DNA from: Mucor racemosus
Lineage: Eukaryota > Mucoromycota > Mucoromycetes > Mucorales > Mucoraceae
Assembly: GCA_027405735.1 (NCBI GenBank)
Contig: JAPEHQ010000010.1
Location: 496,001-560,000 of the forward strand
DNA: 64,000 nucleotides
Direction of reading: 5' to 3'
The position numbers and the translations under genes were made by a program. Numbering within the stretch: position 1 is the first letter of the stretch; each line of letters opens with the position of its first letter. This document shows positions 36,738 through 50,321 of the stretch, one piece after another. The notes under the pieces are model-generated. The model was not told the origin of the DNA. It ran no database searches and saw only the letters and a program-made list of their open reading frames with translations.

Positions 36738-38696
36738 TTGCTCGAAAAAAATAATGTGTATGCCCTCATTCCAAATTCTGTGTTACGTTCACAGGTTATT
36801 ATAGTAACTTTTAAGATAATAATAAACCTTTTGAGTTGCATTGTAATTCTTATTGTAAAAATGAGCTAACTAATCTGGGATAGCATTCCTTGTATAATTA
36901 TTACTTTCTACTATCTACGCACATTACTGTTTTACCAGAACAAGCGCTCGCAAAATGACCGAGCCCAAGCGAGCGCAAGCAATTTTAGCAAGAAGCATTT
37001 GCCTAGTCTAAAATATTTGAAAGTTACTCAAGCAAGCCCGAGCCTAAGCAACGGCTTGTCGAGCAGTTGTATATCGAGCTTTCTCAGTTTTGAAAGCAAG
37101 CATAAATCAAGCATTATCTAAATTTTCAAAAAGTCAAGCAAGTCGAGCACGAGCATATAAGCAAGCGAGCAAATCCGAGTGCAAGCGCAAGCATAATGCT
37201 ATATATTTTCAGCGTGATATTGATTCAAAATGTGATGCATGTTGACATTTTCAAAGTTAGAATTACGTTAATTGAATAAAATTGCCCTGTGTTACATGCT
37301 TGCTTACTTGATTTGAAAGCAGGCAAGCAAGCAGGTTTACATACATGCAAGCAAGCCTATTTCAGTTTGAAGCATTTAGAGCAAGCATACAAGTAAGCCT
37401 TCAATGTTTTTGTCAAGCGCCAAGCAGGAAATTGCTTAAAAAATTTAATCAAGCAAGCCAAAGCAAGCATTAACCTGGAAAAAGCGCAATTCAAGCGAGC
37501 CCGAGCATAGGGCTCGCTCGCTTGCTTATGCTCGCACAGCTCAATTGCGATCGCTATTGTCAAGACGGTATTCATGTGGTTTTCAGGTGGTTTTCGAATT
37601 TTTTCGCCGGATATTTAGCCAAATTCTGTCAATTTTTCAAAGATACTCACTTCTCTCTATAGATCATTGATATCTGTCTGAAAACAAACGAACTAATACC
37701 AGAATATACCTGCATTGGCCTTGCAGTAAATAACGATGTTGTTTACCAAAATAAAAATAAAAAGCGGTAGAAATACAATTACAATCAGCTAAAGGTTTTA
37801 TTACAAAAGGTTTTTTAGGACATAAAATAATTGAAAAAGCATGAGGGTATTTATAGTGATTTGGAGAACTTGGATGTCATCAGCCTTGAATGGATTTATA
37901 TTTAATAATCCTCTAGTTTTGAGTATATTTTTATTGATTTAATATTTTAAGGTGTAAATCATGCAGAGCATTGGCTATAAGGGATTGATATCAAGTGCGA
38001 TAACATCGACCTTTTGGGAAATGGTTGTTTTGTTTATTATTGTTATATCTATTTTATGTAACCTTAAATTAAGGGGTAATTTTTATATTCTTGAGTCTTA
38101 TTTATATTGATAATCCAACTGAAATGTCAAAACGGTCTTAAGAAATAATTTTGCCAAAATATTATACTTTTTATTAACAATACATCCAGAGGATGTATTT
38201 ATATACTTTTCATTATAACTATTACACAGAATTACTATCTAAGAACATTACACCAATTTACTATAATACCGAATATTGACTGCGACCTTAAATGTGCGAC
38301 CTAGGATGTGATATTGACACAACGCCAACTACGATACAACAGTATACAGATAAGTAGTTAACTAAGTTGAAATCTTTGTTTATTATTATTATTGATTTGG
38401 ATAGAATCCTGTTTTGATATATATGTCATTTGTGTAATTGATTGTACCGTGATCAAGGGTACTATCATCTACATGGCATGTATAGTTCAAAAGGTATTTC
38501 ATATTTTTAACATGCGTTTGTTATTGTGTTCAATTGAAGCGTTTGTTTATTATTGTCGTTTATATTTCAAATGGCATCATATCTTATGAGCGGCACTTTG
38601 AAATTAGGTTATTTTATTATTATCAAGCGTTTTTAGTATGCAATTCCACTGCAGGCCTAAAATTGACCAAAATTTGACCTAAAAGTGATTGTAAAA
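36738..38696. other. Gene-free stretch with CAAGC-rich array
   Basis: 36758-36782 continues R2 similarity past the palindrome (GTGTATGCCCTCATTCCAAATT). The array is listed separately. The rest (37550-38690) is AT-rich with no supported gene. Confidence 0.45.
36935..37530. repeat. Degenerate CAAGC/GAGC array, about 600 bp
   Basis: Words CAAGC, GAGC, AAGCAAGC and GCTTGC recur dozens of times at irregular spacing, mostly on one strand, in otherwise unique AT-rich sequence. Units are too variable to define a period. Near its end GGGCTCGCTCGCTTGCTTATGC reverses the strand. Local GC is clearly above its surroundings. It is neither a CRISPR array nor a coding tandem repeat. Confidence 0.7.
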
Positions 38697-39965
38697 AATT
38701 AAGCACCTAAATTGAGGTGTTAGTTTTTTGTGTTTACAAGATAAACCCAACTAAAAGTTACTCTATATTTTTTGTTTCAGCGAAAAACATTGATTTTTTG
38801 TCGAGATAATCAAAATAGTAGTTCATATTACAGCTTAACCCTATGACCCTATGCTATCTGGGTTTCAAAATTGATTTGACAAATCGACCAGAAAATGATC
38901 AAAAAACCAAAATTGCTTAATGGCTCATGAACTGCAAAGTAAGTTGAATTAGTAAATTAAGTAACTTTTGTACACCTTTAAAATTTGCATTCATCTAAAC
39001 AAAATTTAGACAATTGTTTCACACTAAAATTTGCACAAAATTCCATTGAAATTTTGGAGGTTTTTTGAATATACACATCATTTTTTATAAGTAAGCTTCA
39101 AAAATAATTAATGGAGATAATGCATAGCAAAATTATCTATCGATCTAGCTATTGATGAACTTTTTAGCAACATTTTTCGTAGAGAAAATAAGATTTTGGT
39201 CAATTTTTTTTTCAAATTCAGAATTTGGGATAAGCGTATACAAGGGGAAAATTGAAGCTAGAAACGAGAGTATTCTTTTGCACACATTTTTGAGGGTACC
39301 TCTACAAAAAATCAATATTTTGAGAAAAACTAAATTGGATCCGAGAGAGCTCAATGAGCTTGATGGCATGAATTTAAAAAAAGCGTTGCTCAGTTTAATG
39401 GGTATTTTGAAATCTACTACAAAAATGCCACAAAAATGAAAAAAAAATAAAAGTGCTCAGGATTTTTTCATACTTAAATATGTCATAGAGTGCTTCAAAA
39501 CGATCAAGTATTATCATTAAAAAGCATTAATATAGCTTAATTTTTCGTTGAGATATGAAGTCTCAAAGTTTTTAATTTTTATTAGCGAAATACGTGTAAA
39601 AATCTGAAACATTAGCACAAAAAAATTAATACTAGTTGCAAAAAATAGGATACTTTTGGATACTTATTTTTGAATTAAATTTGAGCATCTCAGGTACATT
39701 AATATACCTTTTTTTCTTGATGTTATTTAGTGAAAAAAAAAAATAGAGCAGGGATGAAAAATAAGTGTCAGTTTTTAAGAAAAAAGCAGTGAAGTTTATC
39801 TGTTTTGAGTCTTTTGTAGGATATAAAATTAATTTAGGAGTAAGTAGCATAATGCGATCAATTTTTATCTATTCAGTAGTATCCAAGGTATATTCTAAGA
39901 AGTGTTTGGTATGAGGCTAGTTGTAAAAAAGGTGATACGCTTCAATTTTGAAGAGCAAAAACTAT
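38697..39965 (+). repeat. R2 repeat, copy D
   Basis: Full-length-looking R2 member. It begins near CACCTAAATTGAGG, passes through TGTTTCAGCGAAAAACATTG, TTGAAATTTTGGAGGTTTTT, TATACAAGGGGAAAATTGAAG and GTGCTCAGGATTTTTTCATA, and ends with AAAGCAGTGAAGTTTATCTG and TATTCAGTAGTATCCAAGGT. The end blocks are shared with the tail of copy B, so they help define the family's 3' part. It is diverged from A/B and hence older. Confidence 0.8.
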
Positions 39966-40961
39966 AGTCAATTCTTTGAACCAGGAGAACTTGCCAAAAC
40001 AAATGCTGGCATAAATTAGAATTATTCATTTATAGTATATGATTTATATAAAGTACTTGCATAACAAGTAGTTTGTTGTGCACCTGAAAATGATTTTTAA
40101 GCTTTTGCAGTGCTCGTAAATCGGCATTTGGATGAATAAACTTCCATTACAGTGATTACTCTAATTGGCCCTTTTAGCCATTATTTGATTTGAAAGATAC
40201 AGGTTACACGTGAATACAATTTATTTTAATTAGGAGAAAAATGACTCTTCCATCAACTCAAGGTCTTGTGTCCTTTATGCAAAAGTTTCCATAATAATTG
40301 TGCTTGATTAAATGGGGCTAATATATAAGATTTGAAAAAATGAGTTTTTAGACATATAATGATGTTCAAGTGCTTATTCAAAAGTATGTGTTGATCCGAA
40401 ATATTCAACTTTAAAAAAGCTTATCTACTATCACTTTGATTTGAATATTTATAATTCACGAAATGTGTTATATATAATTGCTGACGGTTGCCTAAATTGA
40501 CTAAACATTTAACATGTTACAAAAATGGCAGAAACTGACCAAAGTAGAAGGTCAATGACAGCAGTTTAGACCGACCATCGGGGCAACTGTTTTCATCATT
40601 TTGGATTTACTATAACCAAAGAGATTGATATCACTGCAAAAAGAAAACGAATATACGCCTAAAATGTATTATAGTGATTGGAGCTCTATTAATTGTAAAA
40701 TATTTATTTATCTTATCATATTGATAACTTTACATATTTGTACACTTGAAATATTTAAATACACGACTCTCAGCATTTGGGCATTTATGGAATAGTATTC
40801 CTGTTTAAGAGGAGGCATTGCATTAAGCTCAAGTGCCGCTTAGATTTTGTTTTTTACGTGTACGTAATTTGAAAATATAAAGCAATGTTCAATTCTTTTT
40901 TTACCACGCTTCCTTTATCTTTCTTTTTCTTATACTTTAGTTATAAGCAAAATCTGCCCTA
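39966..40961. other. Intergenic region upstream of the aminopeptidase
   Basis: No gene seen. TATAAAG at 40876-40882, 86 bp before the ATG, is a likely TATA box, and the pyrimidine-rich CTTCCTTTATCTTTCTTTTTC follows it, as in highly expressed fungal genes. Confidence 0.5.
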
Positions 40962-43961
40962 ATGTGTACATCCGCTGCCAACGAAAACCCTGACCGTCAA
41001 GTCTTGCCTACCAATGTCAGACCTACTCATTATGATTTGACCCTTCAACCCAACTTGAAGACCTTTGTCTTTTATGGTCAAGTCAAAGTCAAGTAAATAT
41101 TATTATCAAAATGGGGGCGCTGAGGCATAAATTAACTAATCATATCGTGTTTTAGCTTGAATGTGAATCAAGATACCACATCAATCACCCTTAATACACG
41201 CGATGTTAAAATTCATTCTGCTGTATTATCTTCTGAAGGTCTCAAGACCGAATCAAAGTAAGTGTTTCAGGTTATTAAAATAGTAAGGTGGTTTATAGGT
41301 ATTCATATGTGATACTATATTAGGCAAACTGCTACTGAAATCACTTATGATGATGAGAAAAATTTAGCTACCATGACATTTGCTGAATCTGTACCTGCTA
41401 ACACCAAGGCTGTCTTGGATATTGCATTCGAGGGTGAATTAAACGATGCCATGGCTGGTTTCTACAGATCTTCTTATAAGGATGCCAATGGCAATACCCA
41501 ATATTTAGCTACTACTCAATTTGAGCCTACTGATGCCCGTAGAGCTTTCCCTTGTTGGGATGAGCCTAGCCTCAAGGCCACTTTTGATGTCACATTGGTT
41601 GTTCCCTCTGAACTCGTTGCTCTCTCAAATATGGATGTTATTTCCGAAAAACCTTATTCTGATACTGGTAAACTTACCGGTAAAACTGAGGGTAAGACTG
41701 AGGGTAAGACTGAAGGTAAGACTGAAGGTAAGACTGAAGGCAAGACTGAAGGCAAGACTGAAGGCAAGACTGAAGGCAAGACCGAGGGTAAGACTGAATC
41801 TTCAAACCAGAGTCTCAAGGAAGTCAAGTATTCCACCACTCCTTTGATGAGTACATACCTTTTGGCTTTCTGTGTTGGCCCTTTTGAATATATTGAGGCC
41901 TTCACTAGCGGTGAGCATAATGGAAGACCTATCCGCTCTCGTGTTTATGCATTACCCGGCTCTGTTGAGCAAGGTCGCCATGCTTTGAATGTCTGTACTG
42001 CTGCTCTTGAGTACTTTGCCCAAGTCTTTGGCGAGCCCTACCCTCTTCCCAAGATTGACATGGTTGCTATTCCTGATTTTGAAGCTGGTGCCATGGAGAA
42101 TTGGGGTTTGATTACCTACAGAACTGTTGCTTTGTTGTTTGATGAAAAGTCTTCTTCTATCGTATTTAAGAAGAGTACTGCTTATACTGTTTGCCACGAA
42201 TTGGCTCATCAATGGTTTGGTAACTTGGTTACTATGGAATGGTGGGATCACTTGTGGTTGAACGAGGGCTTCGCTACTTGGGTCGGATGGTTAGCTGTTG
42301 ATAACATTTTCCCTGAATGGGATATATGGACCTCTTTTGTTAACGAAGATATGCCTCGTGCATTAAGTCTTGATGCCCTTCGTTCTTCTCATCCTATCGA
42401 GGTTACTGTCAACGATCCTGCTGAAATTCATCAAATTTTCGATGCCATTTCTTATTATAAAGGTGCTAGTGTTATTCGTATGTTGAGTTCTTGGCTCGGT
42501 GTTGAGACTTTCTTGGCTGGTGTCAGACGTTATGTTCATCGCCATAAGTTGGGTAATGCCTCAACTAATGATCTTTGGGTTGCATTGAGTGAAGAAGCTA
42601 ATGTCGATGTCTCCAAGTTCATGACTTTGTGGACCAAGCGTGTTGGTTACCCCGTTTTAACTGTTACCAAGGATGGAAATGAATCTATTAAGGTTACCCA
42701 ATCTCGTTATCTCTCTACTGGCGATTTGAATGATGAGGAAGATAGCACCGTTTGGTGGGTTCCTCTTGGTGTTCTTGTACCTGAAAAGATCGAAGCTTAC
42801 ACCTTGACTGAGAAGTCTCAAAATTTTGCTGTGCCTGCTGATGGTTTATTCAAGATTAATGCAGGCCAAACTTCTGTGTATCGTGTTAACTATCCTATTG
42901 AAACTATCCGTGTTCTTGGTGATGAAGTCAAGAAGGGCAATAATGGTCTTTTAACAAATACTTCTGATCGTGTTGGTTTGATTGCTGATGCAGGAAACTT
43001 GTGTGTCAGTGGTGAACAAAGTACTACTGCCTTCTTGGAACTTGCTCAAGCTTTTGTCAATGAAGAAAATTACTTGTAAGTATACATTAACTCAATTAGT
43101 AATAATATATCTAATGTTTATTCTAGTGTCTGGTCTCAATTGAGTACTCATTTCAGTAAGATTCTCAGTGTATGGTATGAACAACCTGAAGAAACTCGTG
43201 ATGGTTTGAAGGCCCTTCGTCGTAGTTTGTTTGCTCCTATTGCTCATAAACTCGGTTGGGAATTTGCTGAAGGTGAAGATTATCTTACCAGTATCTTACG
43301 TGTTCTTGCTCTTACTAATGCTGGCCGCTCTAATGATGGTGAGACTGTCGAAGAAGCCAAGAAGCGTTTCTGGCAATTTGTTGAGGGTAACACTGATGCC
43401 CTTCATCCTAATCTTCGTGGTCCCGTCTATAACATTGTCTTGGGTGCTGCTGAAAATGAAGAAGAAGAAGAGAAGTTCTGGGAGCAAATCCTCAAGATCT
43501 ATCGTGATGAAAACTTACCTACTGATCAAAGATTGATTGCTCTCAACTCTTTGGGCGGTGTCAAGAGCAAGGCTTTGATCCAAAGATATCTTGATATGTC
43601 TATGGATGAAAAGGAAGTCAGAGGTCAAGATTCTCTCTATGTATTTGGTTCATTGAACTCTAATCCTGATGCTCGTGATCTTCTTTGGAAATTCTTTACT
43701 GAGAACTTTGAGGTTTTGCGTACCAAGTTTGCCAAGTCTTTGAGTTTGCTTGGCTCTGCTGTTCGTTCTGCTGTTGGTGGATTTGTATCCTTAGATCGCA
43801 TTTCTGAGATCGAAGCCTTCTTTGCTGATAAAGATACCAAGGAATATGCTCGTCCTCTTCAGCAAGCTTTGGAAGGTAACAGAGTTAATGCCAAATGGGT
43901 TGAAAGAGATCATCAACTTGTTGCTGACTGGGTCAAGACTAACGCAAAGAACTTTGCTTAA
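40962..43961 (+). CDS. M1 zinc aminopeptidase with (GKTE)10 insert
   Basis: Removes N-terminal residues from peptides. It belongs to the puromycin-sensitive/Ape2-Aap1 group and is probably cytosolic, with no signal peptide. Four exons (40962-41092, 41156-41257, 41324-43075, 43127-43961) give 939 aa in frame. GAMEN is at 333-337. The zinc site is H369-ELA-H373 with E392 in LWLNEGFATWVGWL. The C-terminal ERAP1-like helical domain follows, ending WVKTNAKNFA. Residues 197-236 are ten exact GKTE units encoded by a 12-bp minisatellite, inside the N-terminal beta domain, where relatives have only a short loop. Codon use is strongly biased (GGT, AAG, GTC, CTT), suggesting high expression. It converges on the TMEM33 gene. 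Confidence 0.95.
41679..41798 (+). repeat. 12-bp minisatellite, ten units, coding
   Basis: Ten units of GGTAAGACTGAA, varying only at synonymous positions (GGC/GGT, AAA/AAG, GAA/GAG, ACT/ACC). Each encodes GKTE. The synonymous-only variation suggests the peptide repeat is tolerated or selected in frame. Confidence 0.95.
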
Positions 43962-44208
43962 GTTATCCTTTCACTCAAATTAAAATGTGTATAAGAGATA
44001 TATAAATCACACATCATTAACTATTATGTAAATAATTCGCTCCCATTACTATTTCCAATATCTATCTCTTTTATAAACTTGATAATTATATACACATTAA
44101 TAAACAACGGCTATGAAAACAAAATAAGAAGGCTAAATTGATGTTATTTTATATAAATGATTGCGAACTAAATGCTTTCGTAAATTATTATTTTGAATGT
44201 TTTGATTT

Positions 44209-45284
44209 CTATTGAGCAGTTGCGGGTTGTGCTTGAACAATAGAATTGCCAAACTTTGTAATGACTTCTTTGATCATTGTGTATGCTTTAGCAACAACAG
44301 CGGGAATACGGGGATCAGCCGAAGGAGGCAAGATTAAAGCATCCAACTTGACACGAAGCTCGGTAAAAGTTTGGCGAGTATAAGTTGATAAATGGTAACG
44401 GAAACGAAGAAATTGAGAGAACAAAATGATGGGCATAATATTCAAACTATAGTTGTAAACATTAGCATAATTGACTCTAACTCTAACCCTAAACCAAACA
44501 ACCACGCAACTTGTATTAGCATTACTTACCGGAATAAACCCAAGACTAAACGAACAGCAATTACTGTAACTTCGGATTGAGCGACAAAACGCATAGCAGC
44601 ACCATAATATTTGTCGGTCCAAGATTTGATCTTTTCTTGAACATTGGCTTGCCATGTGGTAGGAGTAGTTTCATTTCCTCCTGCTGGTGCTGCGGGACGA
44701 GGGAAAACATAGGGAATGATATTGGTACGAACATAGCCAAGAGCATGGAATGCAGAGAAAGTAAAAAAGGGGATCAAAGTAACTATATATCGCTCATTTT
44801 TTAGCATGAATTCATTTCGATTATTACACGTAAATCCTTTAAACATTACCAGTGATGGGAGCCGAGAAAAACCAAAAGAATGCAAGCAATAAATATTGAG
44901 CATTCTCATCCATAACCAACTTACGAGCATAATCAGCATTAGGTTGAGGTTTCTGTTTTATCAGTAAGTTATGAGGTCATATTGACAAATCTGTTTATAA
45001 AAACTTACGCCGTGAGACTTGTAAATAACAACACCATATGATAATAAAGCGCCAAAGTAAGCAAGTTTATAAAAGTATGTATTTGAACGGAATAAAGCGA
45101 CGGTAATGGCATATAAACATGTACCGAGAAGTGTTAAAACATGACCGACAAACCAAGCAAATTGAAGTGTCTAAGAGATTGAAAATGTTATACTCTTGGG
45201 ATATTCTCGAGCTACATGCTGATCATTTACCTTGACAAGTGAAAGCACGCGTGCTTGTAATGGAGCAGAAGCTGGTGGAGCCAT
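44209..45284 (-). CDS. Pom33/Per33/TMEM33 family membrane protein
   Basis: ER and nuclear-envelope protein. Fungal members help distribute nuclear pores, and animal TMEM33 acts with reticulons and the unfolded protein response. Five exons (45284-45231, 45170-45009, 44952-44850, 44782-44530, 44446-44209) give 269 aa, the usual size. Hydrophobic stretches: FAWFVGHVLTLLGTCLYAIT, FYKLAYFGALLSYGVVIYKS, AQYLLLAFFWFFSAPIT, VTLIPFFTFSAFHALGYV and, after an amphipathic region, VTVIAVRLVLGLFR with LNIMPIILFSQFLRFRY. The start MAPPASAPLQ is supported by the first splice phase. Intron 4 contains TTTAGGGTTAGAGTTAGAG, a telomere-like run. Confidence 0.85.
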
Positions 45285-46405
45285 TATAAATGAATCAAGA
45301 TTCAAAGAAAAAAAAAAGTGATAAAGAAAGAAGAAAGTATACGAAACACGCAATAATTAACCTTTTCTCTGCTATTTGGGTTCAAAACAAAAGGTAAATT
45401 ACATCGTCACCCATTCCGTTTGTGAGACATACAACAACAAACACGTATAGATACCATAGGAAGCTAATGGGATTACATGGAAATTACTCTGAAATTGCTA
45501 CTATTCGTCATTATTTCATATTGATGCATAAATATTTAAGTCTTCTTACAATTTAAAAGCACATTTCCTTTTTGAATTTCGGTTCAAAACTCTTGGAATA
45601 TGAATCCCAACAATATCCTTTGCTTTATCATTTAGACAAATCAACAGTGAAAGCATATTTACTGTTTCACAAACATTATCAAATAAGGTTGAGGAAATGC
45701 TGGCTTTTGAATGAATTATTACGTACATAGATTTGTTCACCACGCTTTAGCAAGAATGCTAGTGGTTTTTATATGTATTTTAGTGATTAAAGCTATTGTT
45801 GCTTGATTATACTTTACAATTGCATCACTTCTACATGAAGATTTTGATATCTTGTATTGATAAAATGGGAAATTGGTTGAGTTTGATTAGCCGTAAATTT
45901 TGTGTAATGATAACGTATCTTCAAAGAGTTCTCCTACAATTGAATTTAGAGCAATTCAGAGAACTGACATAGTTTTGTATCGTCTATCATGTATGAATAA
46001 TGCATGTATGTCTTTATTGCAAAAAAAAGATTGAATTCGCTTAGCGATTCAAGATTTATGGATATAATTTGAGTATAAATGATGAAAAGTTGATTGATAG
46101 ATTAATAAAAAGTAAGAAGTATTGGGTAATTTTTGCAATAAAAAATACCAGAACGTATATCGTCATGTCCAAAGGATGTAGAAAAGAACAGAATGTGTTT
46201 ACATTGCAAAATGAGCGCATTAAAATCCATCTTTTAGGCTATAATCAAAGCTCAATTGTATAAACATGCATATACAAAGCTTCAGTCTGCCTCGGAATGC
46301 GTTCAATAATCATCACTCGATATCTCTTCTTTTCAAACAAATGTACACAGATAAAAAAAAAAAAACATTTATTTTAGAAAGGATATATATGGTTTATAAA
46401 TGTAA
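45285..46405. other. Intergenic stretch, no gene
   Basis: About 1.1 kb between the TMEM33 start and the sirtuin stop. AT-rich with short unrelated frames and no domain or splice support. Confidence 0.5.
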
Positions 46406-47714
<1,309 letters not shown>

Positions 47715-49270
47715 ATAAATCGGAAGTTTGGAATAGAGAAATAAAGAAGTTTTCAAAGGAAAGGTTTTTGTCGCTAGTTTGAAAAGAGAGGGATGAGAGT
47801 CACTTTCATTTGTGATACCGCAAACATGGCATAGTGATGGTGGTACAACTGCAATGCGCTAGTCTTTTTATTGCAGCGTTGGCAATATACAGTGTCTGAT
47901 ACATATACATCATTAGCAACTTACTATGAGTTATGTGCATAATTTCATATAAAAAAATTATAGTTTTGAGCAAATATGGTATTTCAATATCAAGATGATG
48001 TGACATTTGAAGATCAATTTGGAACAGGCCTATTGCTTTTCCGTCACTTTTTATAAAATAATATGATGATATGCAGTTGACAAAAGAGCAACAACTTCAA
48101 TACAATAGAATATGAATGAATACTTGAGGTAACTAACAGAAACTTTGAAGGCAAACCATAATAGAATCGATGCAAATTTACTGCAAATTTAACTATCACA
48201 ATAAATAAAACTATTCCAAATTGAATTTAATTGTAAACGCTACAAATGCAACGTATATCCATACCTGTTTCTAGCTTTGTTACCCTACCAATCTCTCAAA
48301 AAGATTACAATTTACCCAAAATCACTTAAAAAGTAGCATCTTTAAAGAATTTTTTTATGCCTTTTTAATTATTTTCAAAAGCTTAAAACAAGTTGAAACT
48401 ATTTTTTATATTGAATACCAACTTTGTATATTTTTTTCTTCGATTTTTGGGAATATAAAAAATCGAGCTAAATCGAGCCTCAAAATCCCTTGCATCTACA
48501 GGGGAAAATCGCTTCAAATCGCTTAATTTTATTTTAAAGCCCAAAAACGGAACTTTTTACTATAGTGTTTCTAAGTCAAAAATGATCAGAATTTTCCATA
48601 TTTTCATATTGAGCAACTTATTTTGACATACCTTATTCAAAATTATGACTTTTTAACAAAAAATTGTTTTTTCTTTTTGCTTGATTTCCTATAGATTTTT
48701 GGTGAAAAATTTGCGCGTAAATGACACCATTAGATGCACCATAGAAAAATGTATAAATATTAATTAATAAGTATCAAATGTTTTTATACTGATTTTTGAG
48801 GAATTTAGTAAAATACGTTAAATTTTTTCAAATTGTGTCCAGATCAATCAAAAAAATTGAATTGGGATCGGCGGCGTTTAAAATCTTTTTGACTATAAAT
48901 CTACACGATGATCAACATTAAAGGATTTTTAATGATGCATTTAGACATTGTTTGCAACAAACTATTAAATTAATTTATTATAAAGGGTACTATATACACA
49001 TATTTATTTTTTTAACCAAAATTTTGTTATTATTAGCACATCTAAACCTAATTTAAAAGACGTGTATCTTTTTTTGGGGGTACTGTTTTGGGACATATCA
49101 TCACGATATTTTAACAGACAGTAATAAAAAAGATCAAGATACTCGATCAGATTTATATAATTGAAAACTCATAATCAGCATAAATATTATTAATTGTACA
49201 AATATCAAGTATACTATCTTAGCGTCGATGATTTATTAACCAAAATTAAATAAAATTTAGATGCGTATAA
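47715..49270. other. Gene-free stretch with possible old repeat
   Basis: No gene seen. About 48300-48900 has many short A/T runs mixed with phrases such as AAATCGAGCTAAATCGAGCC, AAATCGCTTCAAATCGCTT and GCCCAAAAACGG, in the style of the R1/R2 repeats, but I could not align it to another part of the window. Likely a decayed repeat. Confidence 0.4.
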
Positions 49271-50321
49271 TTAATCAACATCATCTACAGTCATATGATG
49301 CAGACTTCCTCGACCACCATATTCTTTCATTAAATAAGGAGATGGAGGGGGATGATCACTCAGATCATCGATGTCTTCTAACGTACAAGATTCCCTCCAA
49401 TTCCTTATTCCTTTCAAATAATTTTCATGCAAATCAGATTTATATTCATCAAGTTTCTCCATATTTTCAATTGCTAAATCGCGTCCAATGCGTTGGATTT
49501 CTTGGCCACGAACCGTCATTTTTTCTGCTTGTTGCATAGCTGCATCCAGTAGATCACCGGTAGCTGTAACAATCTTACCCATAATCAAACGCAGAACATG
49601 GTCATACCAAAATGATATAAGTGGTACAGATTGGAGTAAGCCTAAGTATCGGTTTATTGTGTTATTGGGTTATGCATGTGAAAACAATGTATTACACAAT
49701 ACCTTCTAAAGTCCAGCTATCTTCTTGTCTGTATATCTTTAATAATCCACTATCTTGATCTGTCTCCTTAAAATGAAGAGTTGTAATTGCAGGTACTTGA
49801 AGATGAATAAACGAAGGAAATATACATGGTGAAATATTCTGCGTTAAATGTACAACGGCTGTATGTCTATATACAAATGATTAGATAAATCAAGTTAATC
49901 ATGTGAAATTAATTAATTATATCTAATTTTTCTTTTCTTTTTTACCCATCAAATACGATATTATTGATTTGAGGCTCTGTTCTATTCATGGCTTGCCAAA
50001 CAGTATAAACACTAGATAAACGCATGTATATATCAATTATTTTCTCCTTTTTGTTGTGAAATATCATAAATCTTTACTATTGAATATTTAACACTCCTTC
50101 TGTACTCATTATAGGTGATGATAATGATGCGTTTTCAAAGAAATAATACTCCAAAATCCTTTTTCTTTTAATTGTATTGTAGGAAAATAAATCCTCGACG
50201 ATATCTACAAGATTAAAAGTAAGCTTTTCTTTTTCTTTTTTTTTTTTTTTTTTTTTTTTTACAACATACTCTTTATAAGGACAGAAGGGGAAACTTGAGT
50301 ATCACTACCAATGTCAGACAT
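49271..50321 (-). CDS. NTF2-like (SigF-like) fungal membrane-associated protein
   Basis: Starts MSDIGSDTQVSPSVLIK at 50321. Pieces that follow in frame: DIVEDLFSYNTIKRKRILEY, then FENASLSSPIMSTEGVLNIQ, then SVYTVWQAMNRTEPQ with INNIVFDG, HTAVVHLTQNISPCIFPSFI, VPAITTLHFKETDQDSGLLK, IYRQEDSWTLEG, LLQSVPLISFWYDHVLRLIM and a helical C-terminus. The cone-fold order and the phrase IYRQEDSWTLEG, followed by a membrane-prone segment, recall fungal SigF-like NTF2 domain proteins, whose function is not established. About five exons, with some borders open. The first intron contains about 26 consecutive T (plus strand). A role cannot be read from the sequence. Confidence 0.6.

Noticed and set aside
41654..41905. 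Opposite-strand and shifted frames with PSVL or RLKV repeats
   Set aside because: Shadows of the GKTE minisatellite in the aminopeptidase.
48300..48900. Additional R1 or R2 copy
   Set aside because: Similar style and a few shared short words, but no alignable block within this window.
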